Positions 28,101 to 34,807 of a stretch of DNA of 42,366 nucleotides are shown piece by piece (within the stretch, counting starts at the first letter, position 1; every line of letters begins with the position of its first letter). Under the pieces are notes generated by a model that was not told the origin of the DNA, searched no databases, and saw nothing but the letters and a program-made list of their open reading frames with translations. A program made the position numbers and the translations under genes. This stretch comes from a virus: the IMG/VR virus record IMGVR_UViG_3300023276_000379, positions 1 through 42,366 of that record; one strand, given 5' to 3'.

Positions 28101-28238
28101 ACCTTGAGATATATTACTATTTGGTAATGGAGGAGCAATTAAACCAAAATCGAGTTTCTTATTGGAAATAGCATTAGCAACAGACTCAACTTTACTATCC
28201 AACTTAGCTTTAGGAAAATTGAATTCAAAATTTGGCAT
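16164..28238 (-). CDS. Giant virion RNA polymerase with helicase and peptidase-like domains (N4 gp50-like)
   Basis: 4,024 residues; injected, single-subunit early-transcription enzyme. The RNA polymerase core (about 1850-2760) aligns to N4 mini-vRNAP: TNSR (R2123, replacing TxxGR) before GFNYQANKLQR; motif A ENDAVTSG (D2276); motif B REIAKSPTMTTNYGA (R2417, K2421, Y2429); motif C SMFDAVQAG (D2672). Motif B and A-to-C spacing agree with N4 (396 residues here, 392 in N4 by memory). Ahead of it lies a complete SF1 helicase: TGGGGTGKTT (K975), LLIIDEVSM (D1051-E1052), YIGDPNQFAPV, INTHKSQGSSY (H1428), YVAYTRATSKL (R1471). After it, YAHEVGHAIS (H2970, E2971, H2974) with SLHEFVAYG (E3075) resembles a zinc peptidase. 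Both ends lack recognised domains; the N-terminus is Gly/Ala/Asn rich like other ejected proteins. AAAGGA precedes the ATG. It is longer than N4's about 3,500 residues, mostly by the helicase segment. Confidence 0.93.
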   Translation of the reverse strand: MPNFEFNFPKAKLDSKVESVANAISNKKLDFGLIAPPLPNSNISQGIAKFSDSNAILSDEFSQNNPLGKALNILGGTALGIGELGNFVASAPENIIKNNPNINRISSPEEQYLIDNQNNLSVQERKILAKNVRDKLTATNIAQEEPLQGGISPLIGNALNNPVTRPATQFADQLGDFVVGEIAPFYNTTGSQELHESVGKAFDSGEGVLDTTQKLGKAVLSEPVQLVEEFFKSLGTMKALAESGVKGATYVIALYNQAQNDITEEFTSKHQRLPNPSESENIGYLSAVNVLTDKVSSKILLGESKPLQDLAKKLTSEGSRLAPVGKLAKVPGVRPAGGFLEKGISESIQESIQESTEILGANNQKFSDLTTEEAKKRLATAGALGAGTGSVGGTARTPINVAGAVTKEVAKKAITTKNAKALLKGIVKSGEITGKIGLASAKGLLKGAKVTKDFITKDGKKAALDAQIAELKTKLEKSKDTVVKAGTELKDSIKGTQTSTGDAELDNLKKTIQHISDLGEGVSTVSQEKLDQLEKIIQVSDSMIKARESKKITPSNRADFIEQVDILKRSAELIRSALNPETGTPELKKNLATAIAGIINPATTAKEFNENASKSLVMKNIDESDDIPADAIQDLIDSGEFTKAQINKLVTYAKLKKVSGSNEVTKQVFEGTRNKDSKFIGINTYRKQYEKAINDKNIKQAKEVLGNLKTFTQKMVGKSQVFNIIKSYNQGRYGKVNPKDFLKHINTLNDGLKGTTNNSDPIEEVKFEDGKVKSFKWLGTTFDTAIGKSFDTLIKQSTDNAIAVNEANQILASRHASETGDESFRTELLKFGLNRQAPIQTDEVNPDARESQLEAQNGASTATPEQDIDLGNAPPPVEEESFLGSSDIDTGSFSNNTEGNFGEEGISSSEVTGETLLDEVKKRDPLVPVIGTKYELFPGAFANTQQEEAIDKMLEFYNDRHSKEFLLTGGGGTGKTTIVNQFVDKLLNDKKIKSNQISYTALSHKASAVLTSSLGAGKTAGTIHSFLGMKSPGKFEIDEDKMDGVKLLIIDEVSMADEAVVQALNNPKLGHIKKLYIGDPNQFAPVRDDNSNVEVKNKDSVIFEKGYDHSAELVVRVRQNTGSPITPIGDAFVSVLDEFHAEGAGAFLKEKAGKLLLKVSDRFNVFAPKKNAGVQFLGKGSDSALDQFISDFKENPESTRILTYNNERKFSIDTSVANLNRIVRKTIYGADSEEIDAYVENDALISYSTNKETDDVDVETGLLKVDGLGNSFEYKVTSKPTLVDSSKVTGVASAKNVGEFFDAYIAIQVAATDDKFKTNAKRTFAEIKEAIFSGENANLAGKPIKFYEVSMRNLISETETTSYLPSPQSTHPINELLGNISRIQQFIQRNANRNDRVSKAKAANLTPLVRLMEGNVPHVQFAYSINTHKSQGSSYRNVYVMEDNIVSNEQERTGSIPLKTLYNALYVAYTRATSKLVVINKGVGLHSDNVPVKQEDIDFTKQGKAVFDSAVFKQEVPKHTASKKVELKGKTSEEVDPRDDPNFKDKKTASTTTEIIPTSDDTHVIRDYDKLTLLDRNEEGIVALTNKKVKTKDGEVTYNLSDILVNQEEDFGKWGKVSNHLNIFKFKDRRPTFPAYTKKLANFFKPAKKTKPDFKIIKDDEGNEIAVEFIDNVASSKSLLSTVQNLFVELGKNPLQIFKDPSATQKELIKSLITFEKKFVATARRESTYTDKQGKTKKYSEFEKFMRPVINTSLGTNQFITPEESIRLDPVQLLFKKLNVGGVESGYMDRNILSAMATTSMNWLTTQGKTTLSATKETVNRARGADTKDSPTSDQYNIFGYAGVPRTTLALELGKAILREVGITAVDSSDSNFDNKMATNLGQYALYILGKQKLVVETAIPAFAFDRPTSEPYTIYVRMSSPDLVQVAAQTKKGQKYTFNTTTAEFKQRASVENGGILELPATSNKLEHIFKTEKDSRNKSDTMSNVIGSLTDKPSSPVFPRFKDDSDKQFPAPKFFKNGNSLPVGIQKSVQYANNVPFRFKKAFINLLETHSRNKLIELFKINLGYEYSIEDKPLEHRKSYEGANLGILTEIENLFTFYDMVKERGLDSEFFFKYMAITNSRIMIQGSGFNYQANKLQRHSIFNSDWLSTFKKGDNSHAEIRYKLAVMQGLGQNLEKKVNAIKSAKIQKDGTVKLNYDPAVINQMFDEFMSDKGVEELVNKLTNKDSTMSDFAKIGKFTNNEEKSHSLDTLLELVDYFKAKTGGKVTTSISQENDAVTSGVIIGLIQAGVLTESTKAKLEAGGVFFTEGENLSTWSSKPGNLDNYGQVIGAAANDITELSSLAEYMNEALRNGDSKGFKAIKVDLTNMVKRIYTELKGENFEFNNDLVKPFEFMTTYNNFVPEFKDLTGKITREAREIAKSPTMTTNYGAAIAKAVDTIITALVTDIESKLAEEVGGEDSPTQSIINKIIKEHNIGNNRPVKTLETGFNIKQTKLPEDVRKMMHTHLSKSYGITVQSSLKKYLEDTKVFKEMMNSNINLISHMFNWRYLKFINESKGIPTVKQMRDFLESKEYRAFLPIIEFYDSNSNLDEGRVEGLFASKTKKVVNTENDPAYTAIAFFNTVPGGTATSQIHKQIFTEPGVATLVGGTQGMDSAFITRVFGSKPVMSMFDAVQAGSNLIEAATADYLQNFVKVNSEYSIAQEVSNTLDRSVKNALKLSAADKASLRKYLTDFPKEVISKQDADPYNESVSAPEQARLDIKEAIEEAGSGNAGLDKFLKNRNKAVKHYASETRKGTLEILNQATSIQHFADPLFILSGDDIKGSIAQQAKPTQRVNREGQPIDSAGNVISPEDLVNDITAEFGSTPGQIDIDESLPKVALNAGTLTQTYDEIKAKDNISETAEHDAYLRVFLEEYAAKLMPSVGNFTLQLDELGNKTKGRIAGDNIYVALTQGTSTNPIAMSGRETYAHEVGHAISRAGLLSSTKSNIVHKIARLRDKSIEHLSKVFGEGNEHFIFLNLDPNNQPIYVDQLVEEKTAKDRFDYVFRNKKTQAIQLMDLNTGTIKTEQVPISLHEFVAYGLTNKHLIKHLASFRPNLLKDSKKQSFAATLQHYFNIAVNALLLRFNRGHTGDVVLLNLVKDLNKIQKTHMSTQFLINGLNAGNKVISKVATKLIGEPLANFSLKVHKNKYVNTASLVAGVVNPITTSAYLNAFNNMAAKMGVSRRKFLAATIKEVIGFGDKEEIPIVEHLARSMSVIDKTRDTVRHVVSNDLKDSMLTENVSDNTWEALTQGLIRNDASALFRKHYNLKDLRDLIDDPSKVGDEIKDTLIQLRKLGSKDLYNLYRKQSNSLAHLNVFGKANWYNTMLNPTSIAILPHTIPQLGITAPKNMDLAIELINKLTSLYGIQLTNPTVNKQVVDLIDSEVAINPKQNGFTFLVDMHNAFKKESLTKNFDNKIAHTHKGYAAKLNDPFVDTRVVDEVDVEQLLKEGYVIESSLPENKIRVNSKPKVLMVNKDYALNTRVKTITSLTSEVSMGQSMLQEGNANDVATFLKNINDFNKTKMKTIREMKRTLNSNTTIQDNIMVPTIDDKGHISDYRNTISNSVEKRLFKRDDRAFNVLGHMYSHMEDKANTKGFNRETIDILKADFDKNYLKLPQSYVTINKDSTDPELAEIYRLMPEDMRRYATSVFGDGGIVVRDAWVDIFFAYRKFSVVDKPRNKIQSMLKKAETIWQEIVKFAKTTIVVRLPQVIMNNIFSNTIVGIINGVPPEIMAKLQIEGIRHLDRWLNIERQLVSDAKKLQLAGITTIQRKDIEARIVSNKELQRLNPIKPLIDKGLFPTIVEDIDTTEDFHSNKSKFIRWADPVLNKLPQLGKEATNQLYMGANTSTFKLALKLTQYSDFIARFAIYEHLVKNQKQPANQVVSHLREDFINYALPTHKYIQYANDMGLAPFTRYPLRIFKVLARMTTEKSASVFLLHMLEAMLGLDISTPFDSNIVTEPTAPFQNPFGLGETAAVPAVVQVLT
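16182..16203. repeat. Hairpin near the convergence of the two operons
   Basis: GACTGCTG (16182-16189), loop GTACAG, CAGCAGTC (16196-16203): a perfect 8-bp, GC-rich stem within the last codons of the virion polymerase gene and 11 bases past the end of the last rightward gene. It has no T-run on either side. It might slow or end rightward transcripts running into the late operon, but repeated alanine and valine codons could produce it by chance. Confidence 0.35.
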
Positions 28239-28247
28239 AGTAATCCT

Positions 28248-29258
28248 TTACTTATTAAAAACAGAACCAGTCTTTTGCTTGTAATTTTGAATAATTTTCT
28301 CAAAATCAGATACAGTAAACTCATTACCAGATAGAGTATTTTCTTCTGTAGCGGTTAATAGAGCCGTATCTAATACATGCTCAGGAATACCTTGTTTTCT
28401 ATATTTCTGAACAGTATCTCTAGCTTTATTCAAATCACCAAAACCTAGATTAAAATTAAAACTATTTTTTAATCTAGTATTAACAGCATCTGCTGTAACT
28501 TTAAATTTCTCTAAAGCTGTCTGCTTTCTAACTGCCTTGCCAATAGTATACTCATCTACTGTTTGACCAGATAACTTTCTATTAGCCAATTCACGTATAT
28601 TACGAATTTGATCAGCTTTTAACCCAGAACCATATTTAGCTATAAAACTATCAAAATCTTGCTTACTTTGTTTAGGATTAGTTACTTCAGTTCCCTCAAT
28701 AGCTGATAACAAATTCTGATAAGTAATATCAGTTTGAGCAGTGGCAGCTTCCCTATTAGAAGAAATAGCTTTATCAAGAATACCTCTATATATATTCTGA
28801 TCTGTGAAAGCATCATTAGTAGGTGCAGCTTTCTTTATTGCTAGAATTTCTTCATTGGTTTTACCAGCAAGACTATTACCTAGTGCGTTAGCAGCAACAG
28901 TATTCTGTTGTTGGTTTCTCAATTGACCTAATTGGAAGTCTTGAGTAATTTTATTATTAATACCAACTCCCTTAGCTTTAAAAGCAGCATCCAATGAAGC
29001 AATATCTTGTGGTTTAAGAAAACCTAAATTTTGTGCTTGATATGCTTCTTGAGCAGCAGCTAACTCTGCTTGAGTTCCTGCTTGGTTAAATTCATTCTTT
29101 AAACTCTGTACAGCATCAGCTCTTCTATTCTGACCATAGTCAGAGAGTAGCTTACCTAGAGTAGAATATGGATTACTAGCTGCTTGGCTAGCAGCAAGAT
29201 CTGATCTAGTTGTATCTCCAAAGTTAGCAGTTACAGGAGTAAATCTTAATTGAGGCAT
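28248..29258 (-). CDS. Virion protein upstream of vRNAP, probable ejected protein (N4 gp51-like by position)
   Basis: 336 residues; stop lies 9 bases before the virion polymerase start, and AAGGATAAG precedes its ATG. The protein is Gln/Asn/Ala rich and mostly helical (AAAQEAYQAQNLG, LRNQQQNTVAANALG), without membrane segments, cysteines or enzyme motifs. The composition and place fit the internal proteins that accompany the virion polymerase in N4-like particles and leave the head with DNA. The N-terminal LRFTPVTANFGDTTRSDLAASQAA region may be a head-binding segment. Function is inferred from context only. Confidence 0.7.
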   Translation of the reverse strand: MPQLRFTPVTANFGDTTRSDLAASQAASNPYSTLGKLLSDYGQNRRADAVQSLKNEFNQAGTQAELAAAQEAYQAQNLGFLKPQDIASLDAAFKAKGVGINNKITQDFQLGQLRNQQQNTVAANALGNSLAGKTNEEILAIKKAAPTNDAFTDQNIYRGILDKAISSNREAATAQTDITYQNLLSAIEGTEVTNPKQSKQDFDSFIAKYGSGLKADQIRNIRELANRKLSGQTVDEYTIGKAVRKQTALEKFKVTADAVNTRLKNSFNFNLGFGDLNKARDTVQKYRKQGIPEHVLDTALLTATEENTLSGNEFTVSDFEKIIQNYKQKTGSVFNK

Positions 29259-29268
29259 AGTCTTATCC

Positions 29269-30732
29269 TTATCCTAATAAATTAGGTTTATTAATCTTTG
29301 GTGCATACTGGCTTAGAAAGTCTTGTTGTCCTTGTAAGCCTCCTGTAGTAGGAAGTAGACCTAATCTACCTGCAAGATACCTATTCTTATCAGCAACATT
29401 TCTGGCGTATGAATCGTGTTGTAAATTTATATTATTCTGAGCTTGTTGTTTCTGTAAACCGAACTTCTCTTGGTTCAGTTTATGGGCATCTCTTGCAACC
29501 TTACCTTGTTGGTATGCACCATATCCACTAAATAACTTACCAATACCTTCAATGTTATCTCCTAAAAATCCAGCACCAGATTTAAGACTATTGAATGCAC
29601 CACCGAAACCAAAGTTACCATCACCGATGCCTTTATTAGCATTTGTAGCAGCAGAATTAGTAAATAAATCACCAAATAAGGAAGAAGAACTCTGATCTCC
29701 CCCTGGATTTTGACTTGCAAACCCGTACCCGCCTAAACCTGTACCAAGTTGGTTCCTACTTGCATCTGCAATTGTACCTGTACCACCATTACTACTGTAT
29801 AAATCACTATTAGTATCAGACACAGTATTACTCCCAAATCCAAAAATATTCCCAGTAAGTGGATTTGCTCCAGATTGTGGTTTAATACCTGCACCTGCAA
29901 AAAATCCTGGAACTGCATTAGAAGTTTGTGAACTAGGTATACTTGCTACAGGTTTAGTTAAACTAGATATTTGTAATGGACCAGGATTTCGCAAATCAAA
30001 AGCACTCTCTTGTGCATTTTGTAACTCTTTTGATCTAAATAACTCTGCATTTTGCTTATTTTTTATTACAGCTTTAGGATTATATAATGTTGCATTTTTA
30101 GATTGTTCAAATCTAGCTGCATCAGCATCTAATGGATGTAATGAATTAGTATTACTGGGTATTTGAGGTAAAAAAGGAGTTACTTCAGGATTCTTTTTAA
30201 GTCGAGTAATATTATCAGTTCCTGCTTGTATACCTTGATTTACAAGTAATTGTTGTTCCGCAGGTAAATTATTTATCTTAGATATAGCTTGCACAGGATC
30301 AGTTTCATATTGTCTAATTAAAGAAGACAGTTCTCCATCAGAAGCTTGACTAACTTCAGTACTACCTGCACTAGGTGGTAATGTTGCTGTAGGTGAATTA
30401 ACTATAGGGGCACTATTAGATTTAGGAGACTGCAAAAGTTTAGGTGGATTGCTTTTATAAATTTCACCATGTATTTTAGAATATTTATTAACATCAGGGC
30501 CACTATTTATACTAAAAGAAATATCTGCTTGCTTTTTTTTAGACAAAAACTGTCGATACGGGTTAGTATTACCTGGATTAATCTGATTATGTACCATAAA
30601 TTTAATTTCATTAGCTGTTAACTGCTCAGCTTCTGGTAATGTCTTATTTTGTTTGATGTGTTCCTGAGCAACTTTCTCAACTTGAGTAGCTCTAGCCCTA
30701 TTAAGTTTTAACCTATCTTTTGTAGCAGACAT
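29269..30732 (-). CDS. Low-complexity virion protein (N4 gp52-like by position)
   Basis: 487 residues, with GAGGTGA ahead of the ATG. The N-terminal 45 residues are charged and helical. The middle (about 120-400) is low complexity, rich in Ser, Asn, Gly and Pro with scattered NIFGFGSN, GNFGFGGAF and similar Gly-Phe units. The C-terminal 90 residues (GKLFSGYGAYQQGKVARDAHKLNQEKFGLQ...) return to a helical region with regularly spaced Gln and Asn, as in the terminal helices of phage internal core proteins. No catalytic motif. Placed in the late operon between the 776-residue protein and the ejected proteins, it is probably a virion or ejection component. Correspondence to gp52 is positional. Confidence 0.65.
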   Translation of the reverse strand: MSATKDRLKLNRARATQVEKVAQEHIKQNKTLPEAEQLTANEIKFMVHNQINPGNTNPYRQFLSKKKQADISFSINSGPDVNKYSKIHGEIYKSNPPKLLQSPKSNSAPIVNSPTATLPPSAGSTEVSQASDGELSSLIRQYETDPVQAISKINNLPAEQQLLVNQGIQAGTDNITRLKKNPEVTPFLPQIPSNTNSLHPLDADAARFEQSKNATLYNPKAVIKNKQNAELFRSKELQNAQESAFDLRNPGPLQISSLTKPVASIPSSQTSNAVPGFFAGAGIKPQSGANPLTGNIFGFGSNTVSDTNSDLYSSNGGTGTIADASRNQLGTGLGGYGFASQNPGGDQSSSSLFGDLFTNSAATNANKGIGDGNFGFGGAFNSLKSGAGFLGDNIEGIGKLFSGYGAYQQGKVARDAHKLNQEKFGLQKQQAQNNINLQHDSYARNVADKNRYLAGRLGLLPTTGGLQGQQDFLSQYAPKINKPNLLG

Positions 30733-30760
30733 CTAAATCACCTCAATGTTTAATTTTTAA

Positions 30761-30783
30761 AATTAAAGGTACTATCTTTAATT
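30761..30783. repeat. AT-rich inverted repeat in the 81-base gap 30733-30813
   Basis: AATTAAAG (30761-30768), 7-base loop, CTTTAATT (30776-30783). It is immediately flanked by a second AT-rich palindrome, TTTAATTTT/AAAATTAAA, from about 30749, and the two can form alternative stems. The gap separates the 776- and 487-residue genes in an otherwise tightly packed operon. It may hold a late promoter, processing site or weak terminator; I could not identify convincing -35/-10 elements. Confidence 0.4.
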
Positions 30784-30813
30784 AATAATATCTAAAAGTA
30801 TAGCACCTTATCT

Positions 30814-33144
30814 TCATGCAATGCTATCGAATGCTGGTGTGAACAATTCAAGCTTTAAAGCACTAGAATGATAACTACTTATTTGATCATTGGTTGCTAC
30901 AGCAGGATTAGTTGTATGGACTGTTCTAGAGAAGAAATCACTAGGAGATTCATTATGTGAGCTATCCTTAGTCATTTTATCAATATCTAGGATATCAAAC
31001 TCTTTATTATTTAATCCATCAGCAGCTTCTTGAATCTTCTCTAACTCAGTATTATACAGGTCATTGAAGTCTTCTTGCTCTTGTCTCAATAGGTCAGCTT
31101 GGTATGCTGTAATTGAATTAAACCCATCAACAATTGTCTGTACAACTTCTAAGAATAAATTTGCAGTAGCAAGATCAAGACTTAAAGAGAAACTACTACT
31201 ACCCTTAGATCCAAGAAATGTTGCTATTACATAGAATGCTATAGCAATATTCTGTTTAGATTTATCGTCACCAGCTTTTTCCATTAACTTACGGAAAATA
31301 GTCTTGATTGCATAATTAACCAAATACTGCTTAAGCATCTCCCAAAGAATTAACCGAACTAATATATGTACTGCAAATACATACGCACCAGCAGCTAATG
31401 CAGACACGAATGCTGATGTTGCAGCACCAGAGGCACCACTAGTAAATACAGAAAGAACGAGACCAACAATAAGGATGACAGCACTAAGGAGTGATACAAA
31501 CCCAGATGTTTGATAATACCTTAAATGAGTTACACTCTGAGCATAGTTAACTAAAACTAGTGCCTCTATGAGTAAAGTTGTTCTATCATTTGATGTGTAA
31601 TCCTCTAGCATTAAATAAGGTACAGGGAATATGAAGTTAGACATAGCTTCTGCATCACTACTTATTTCAAGTACAGCAGTGTAGAAAGAACCAGAATCAC
31701 CTGTATCAATAATTATTGTTTGATGTAATCCATAAACAATAACCTCTCTATAATTAGAAGCATCAGTTTGATATTGAACAGTAACATAACTGTTAATACC
31801 ACCATATTGACCTAGGCCTAAATCATATGGATCATTTGCAAGCACAGTAGCAACATTCGTGTATTCACCTACATCAGCTATAACACCTACATGGTCAGTA
31901 ATTGTCATATAACTAAATACAATTGCAGCATTATAATTCTGTTCATCTAACTTAATTATATTAAATGATTTACTTATATCAGGTGAATTAGTGTATTGGA
32001 TCTCATCAACAATAGCATTTGAATTAAAATTAATGAACAAGTCATAGAGGAACTTCATCCCTACTTGGGATTGAGTATATAGATTTATTCCAAATAAAAT
32101 AAATGAATCTTTAATACTATCAATATCTGAATTTGAATCTATAGCACCAACAATATCATCTAAATTTAATGGTATTTTATTTAGTAGCTCTTTACTGGTT
32201 ATATACTCTGGATCACTAGAATCTGTGTCTAAACTAATAAAGTCTTTTCTAAGAGGAATTATTGGCAATAACTTAGTTAAATCACTAGTAACACTTTCAA
32301 CATTTGGATCTAGATCAGGGTAAGTTCCAGAAGCTACTTCATAATACCAGACGAATCTTACACTTGGTGCTGAATCTTTATAGTAAACAACTCGATACCA
32401 ATTTCCTTCTGGATTTGTAGAATAACTAAGTCTGTGGTTAACAATAAGAGGAGAAAGTCCTGTATCAATAGTTACACCATCTAGTTCAAGGTGGTCGAGT
32501 GTAGTTATCCAATTACCTAATTCAACATCTGTATCTCTAAATAACAAAATATTTAAATCTGGATCAGCTGCAGTATCAACAATATTTTGAGTTGAGTACT
32601 GATACTCAGTCGACCCAGTATTAAAAATATTAGTCAAATCCCACTGAGCAAATTCTTCTAGGTCAGGAACTCCAAGAGTCATTTCAAGAACTGTAACTGG
32701 TTCTCCTAAAATACTCTCAAGGACATCCTCAGCAACTGGTACTAAGGTGGTTCTCCAGCTAGTACTAATAGTAGGTATTCCATGCGTATAGGTTGTATTA
32801 CCATACTCAATATATTTATTTATACTGGTGCTAATACTTGATACAAATGTAATGACAATTTCATCACCAACATCTGTGCCTGTATGGAGTGCGTTTAAAA
32901 CAGCAATTTTACCTAAGGAATCAGGAGCTTCTGTGAATATCTGTGTAGTTAATACTTCAGTAGCAAAGACATCTTCATCTTCAAATCCAAGAACATTAAA
33001 TGTTTCTTCAATAATTTTCTTACCAATACCATTCCAAACAGTAAGAGTAATAGATTCTACAAATCTAAATTGCTCTTCAGCAAAATCAACAATATCATCA
33101 AAAGCATCTTTAACTAATTCCTTAACTGAATCTTCACAACCCAT
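30814..33144 (-). CDS. Large virion protein with hydrophobic C-terminal third (N4 gp53-like by position)
   Basis: 776 residues, GAGGTATTAAAATG start. The first two thirds are acidic and beta-rich, with many Asp/Thr/Ser strands (DLDPNVESVTSDLTKLLPIIPL and similar). Around residues 545-565 (FVSLLSAVILIVGLVLSVF), 580-610 (GAYVFAVHILVRLILWEML) and 630-646 (IAIAFYVIATFLG) are hydrophobic or amphipathic segments with an Ala/Gly-rich linker, followed by a helical, charged tail. In short-tailed phages such a combination suits a protein that enters or crosses the host membrane during DNA ejection, or a tail tube protein. No enzyme motif seen. The start is 1 base from the end of the upstream gene. Late-operon membership is clear; role is inferred. 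Confidence 0.7.
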   Translation of the reverse strand: MGCEDSVKELVKDAFDDIVDFAEEQFRFVESITLTVWNGIGKKIIEETFNVLGFEDEDVFATEVLTTQIFTEAPDSLGKIAVLNALHTGTDVGDEIVITFVSSISTSINKYIEYGNTTYTHGIPTISTSWRTTLVPVAEDVLESILGEPVTVLEMTLGVPDLEEFAQWDLTNIFNTGSTEYQYSTQNIVDTAADPDLNILLFRDTDVELGNWITTLDHLELDGVTIDTGLSPLIVNHRLSYSTNPEGNWYRVVYYKDSAPSVRFVWYYEVASGTYPDLDPNVESVTSDLTKLLPIIPLRKDFISLDTDSSDPEYITSKELLNKIPLNLDDIVGAIDSNSDIDSIKDSFILFGINLYTQSQVGMKFLYDLFINFNSNAIVDEIQYTNSPDISKSFNIIKLDEQNYNAAIVFSYMTITDHVGVIADVGEYTNVATVLANDPYDLGLGQYGGINSYVTVQYQTDASNYREVIVYGLHQTIIIDTGDSGSFYTAVLEISSDAEAMSNFIFPVPYLMLEDYTSNDRTTLLIEALVLVNYAQSVTHLRYYQTSGFVSLLSAVILIVGLVLSVFTSGASGAATSAFVSALAAGAYVFAVHILVRLILWEMLKQYLVNYAIKTIFRKLMEKAGDDKSKQNIAIAFYVIATFLGSKGSSSFSLSLDLATANLFLEVVQTIVDGFNSITAYQADLLRQEQEDFNDLYNTELEKIQEAADGLNNKEFDILDIDKMTKDSSHNESPSDFFSRTVHTTNPAVATNDQISSYHSSALKLELFTPAFDSIA

Positions 33145-33145
33145 T

Positions 33146-33565
33146 TTAATACCTCGGAATTAATCTGATTGAATCAACCTTACCTAATTTCCATCTACGG
33201 ATGGATTTACTACAGCAGAAATCTTGGTATTCAGCACATGAAATACTCTTAGGAATAAACCGTGTACTAAGGTTTAGTTCAGATATGTACTTCAGGAGCA
33301 AATTAAGCCCCTCTGAGGGACTTTCTTCATAAAAAAGTGTATTTATGCGTAATGAATATCTTGTAGGCTTCAATGCATAAAAATAAGCTAAGACATCTTT
33401 ACCTAGAACCACTTGCTTACAAATGCCAGTAGATAAGGATTCTTTCATTAATTGATAGTGAGCTTCTTTCTCTAAGTCAGAGATTTCTAAATCAGAAATT
33501 ATCCAAGAGAAATATTGATCAAAGTGTTCATCAATATTCTCTGGATTAATCGATTGAATATTCAC
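33146..33565 (-). CDS. Unknown 139-residue protein, GTG start
   Basis: 139 residues. It starts at GTG overlapping the stop of the upstream gene by one base (TAGTG); no clear Shine-Dalgarno, so coupling is likely. The pattern with a central LGKDVLAYFYALKPTRYSLRINTLFY and later LLLKYISELNLSTRF recalls the strand-helix order of small acetyltransferase-like (GNAT) proteins found among phage tail genes, but the acetyl-CoA loop is not visible and I do not rely on it. Two adjacent cysteines (QDFCCSK) near the end. Lies in the structural operon between a 199- and a 776-residue gene. Confidence 0.6.
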   Translation of the reverse strand: MNIQSINPENIDEHFDQYFSWIISDLEISDLEKEAHYQLMKESLSTGICKQVVLGKDVLAYFYALKPTRYSLRINTLFYEESPSEGLNLLLKYISELNLSTRFIPKSISCAEYQDFCCSKSIRRWKLGKVDSIRLIPRY

Positions 33566-34164
33566 TAAGGTAATACAACCCCAATACCTGCACCTGCTTT
33601 AGTAGCAACAGTATCAATAGGTGTATCCGCAAAAGTAGGAGGAGGAGTCTGTGAAGTACTTGCAGATATGCCCCATAATTGAGTCATAATACTAAGCAAC
33701 TTCTGTTCAGCATCCCTATCATACCCATCCTTTTGTTTATCATACAGATCATTCTTCTTACCTACAGATCCAACAACAAGATTACCATCTACAGTATCTA
33801 ATATTTGAGCTTGCTCAGTAAACTTCTTTTGGGTAAGTAAATCTGTTTCTGCAGTAGTTTTAAGTGTTTGCTGTACAGCAGTAAGTATATTCTGATCAAC
33901 TACATCTTCATCCTTAGCCACTTTAGATGCTTGAGCAGCAATTAGATCTGCTTGCTTATCTGCCTGTTGTTCACCTAATACAAACTGTATCGATTGAGAA
34001 ATAGCAGATTGCATAGCACCTAGATAAACAGTTGCATAGTCAGAACCTTTAATTCTACCAGCATCATATTGCCCATTTATCCTAGTTTCTATAGCACACA
34101 TCAATTCATCAAATACACCAGTATTGTCATTACTAGTTATATCAGATATTTGAATATTACTCAT
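33565..34164 (-). CDS. Structural protein (N4 gp54-like by position)
   Basis: 199 residues, with GAAGGGAC ahead of an ATG that overlaps the end of the upstream gene. The N-terminus holds ETRINGQYDAGRIKGSDYATVYLGAMQSAISQSIQF, followed by a long Gln/Ala/Lys/Asp-rich helical stretch (about 65-120), then a Gly/Asp-rich region and a proline- and alanine-rich tail (TPPPTFADTP). I recognise the RI-G-DYA-YLG motif from structural proteins of N4-like and other short-tailed phages. Position between capsid and ejection-protein genes suggests a head completion or tail component. No cysteine, membrane or catalytic motif. Confidence 0.68.
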   Translation of the reverse strand: MSNIQISDITSNDNTGVFDELMCAIETRINGQYDAGRIKGSDYATVYLGAMQSAISQSIQFVLGEQQADKQADLIAAQASKVAKDEDVVDQNILTAVQQTLKTTAETDLLTQKKFTEQAQILDTVDGNLVVGSVGKKNDLYDKQKDGYDRDAEQKLLSIMTQLWGISASTSQTPPPTFADTPIDTVATKAGAGIGVVLP

Positions 34165-34768
34165 TTGAAGTCCCTTCAGCCATAGCTTGCCTTTGTGCTA
34201 AGTCTTTCAATTCTTGTTTAGTTAATGGAGGTAAAACTTCCATAGCAAACTCATTAATAAGTTTAGCTTTTCTAATCTTCTCTCCTCTAGCACCTTGAAC
34301 AGTTTGAAATACAGAACATTTACGTTCTTTTAATGCCTGATACATCATTACAGGCATATGCCAGGGTTGGTCACTATTAAAAGGTATAAATTTCTTATAC
34401 GTACCTAATTTAGCAGACCCAACTGAAACAATTTCACCTTGCCAACTAGTTTTATTTGGATTCATACAAGTAATCCTAACTCTAATCATTCTACCTGCAT
34501 TTGCTTTATCTCGTTTACGTTTATCTGCTTTATATTCAGTTTGAGTCATGTAAAACTTTTCATGAGTTTTACTGTTAGATTCATTATGATGTTTAGTAGC
34601 ATCATTCACCTCATCACTTCCTAATTTTAAATCAATCTTAGCCGCAAGTTTAGCTACACCAATATTAGCGTTATAACTAATACCTAACATGTTTGCTCTT
34701 GCTTTAAGATTATCTAATTCACTAGGGACTTCTGCTTGACTTATATTGTCAGTTTTTGTTGTTGTCAT
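34157..34768 (-). CDS. Conserved N4-type structural protein (gp55-like)
   Basis: 203 residues. A variable, charged N-terminus is followed by a conserved core, RVRITCMNPNKTSWQGEIVSVGSA, KKFIPFNSDQPWHMPVMMYQALKERKC, and a C-terminus LINEFAMEVLPPLTKQELKDLAQRQAMAEG. I recognise this from a gene located next to the capsid gene in N4-like phages. It is taken to be a virion or assembly protein; the exact role is not established to my knowledge. AGGTAG is the ribosome-binding site. The 8-base overlap with the following gene indicates co-translation. It is separated from the capsid gene by a terminator and a homing-endonuclease remnant. Confidence 0.78.
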   Translation of the reverse strand: MTTTKTDNISQAEVPSELDNLKARANMLGISYNANIGVAKLAAKIDLKLGSDEVNDATKHHNESNSKTHEKFYMTQTEYKADKRKRDKANAGRMIRVRITCMNPNKTSWQGEIVSVGSAKLGTYKKFIPFNSDQPWHMPVMMYQALKERKCSVFQTVQGARGEKIRKAKLINEFAMEVLPPLTKQELKDLAQRQAMAEGTSNE

Positions 34769-34807
34769 TTTATTAACTACCTATATCTTTTTGAGGGTAT
34801 GATACCC

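Noticed and set aside
33146-33565. GNAT acetyltransferase call for the 139-residue protein
   Set aside because: The general strand-helix order is suggestive, but the acetyl-CoA pyrophosphate-binding loop (Q/R-x-x-G-x-G/A) cannot be seen.
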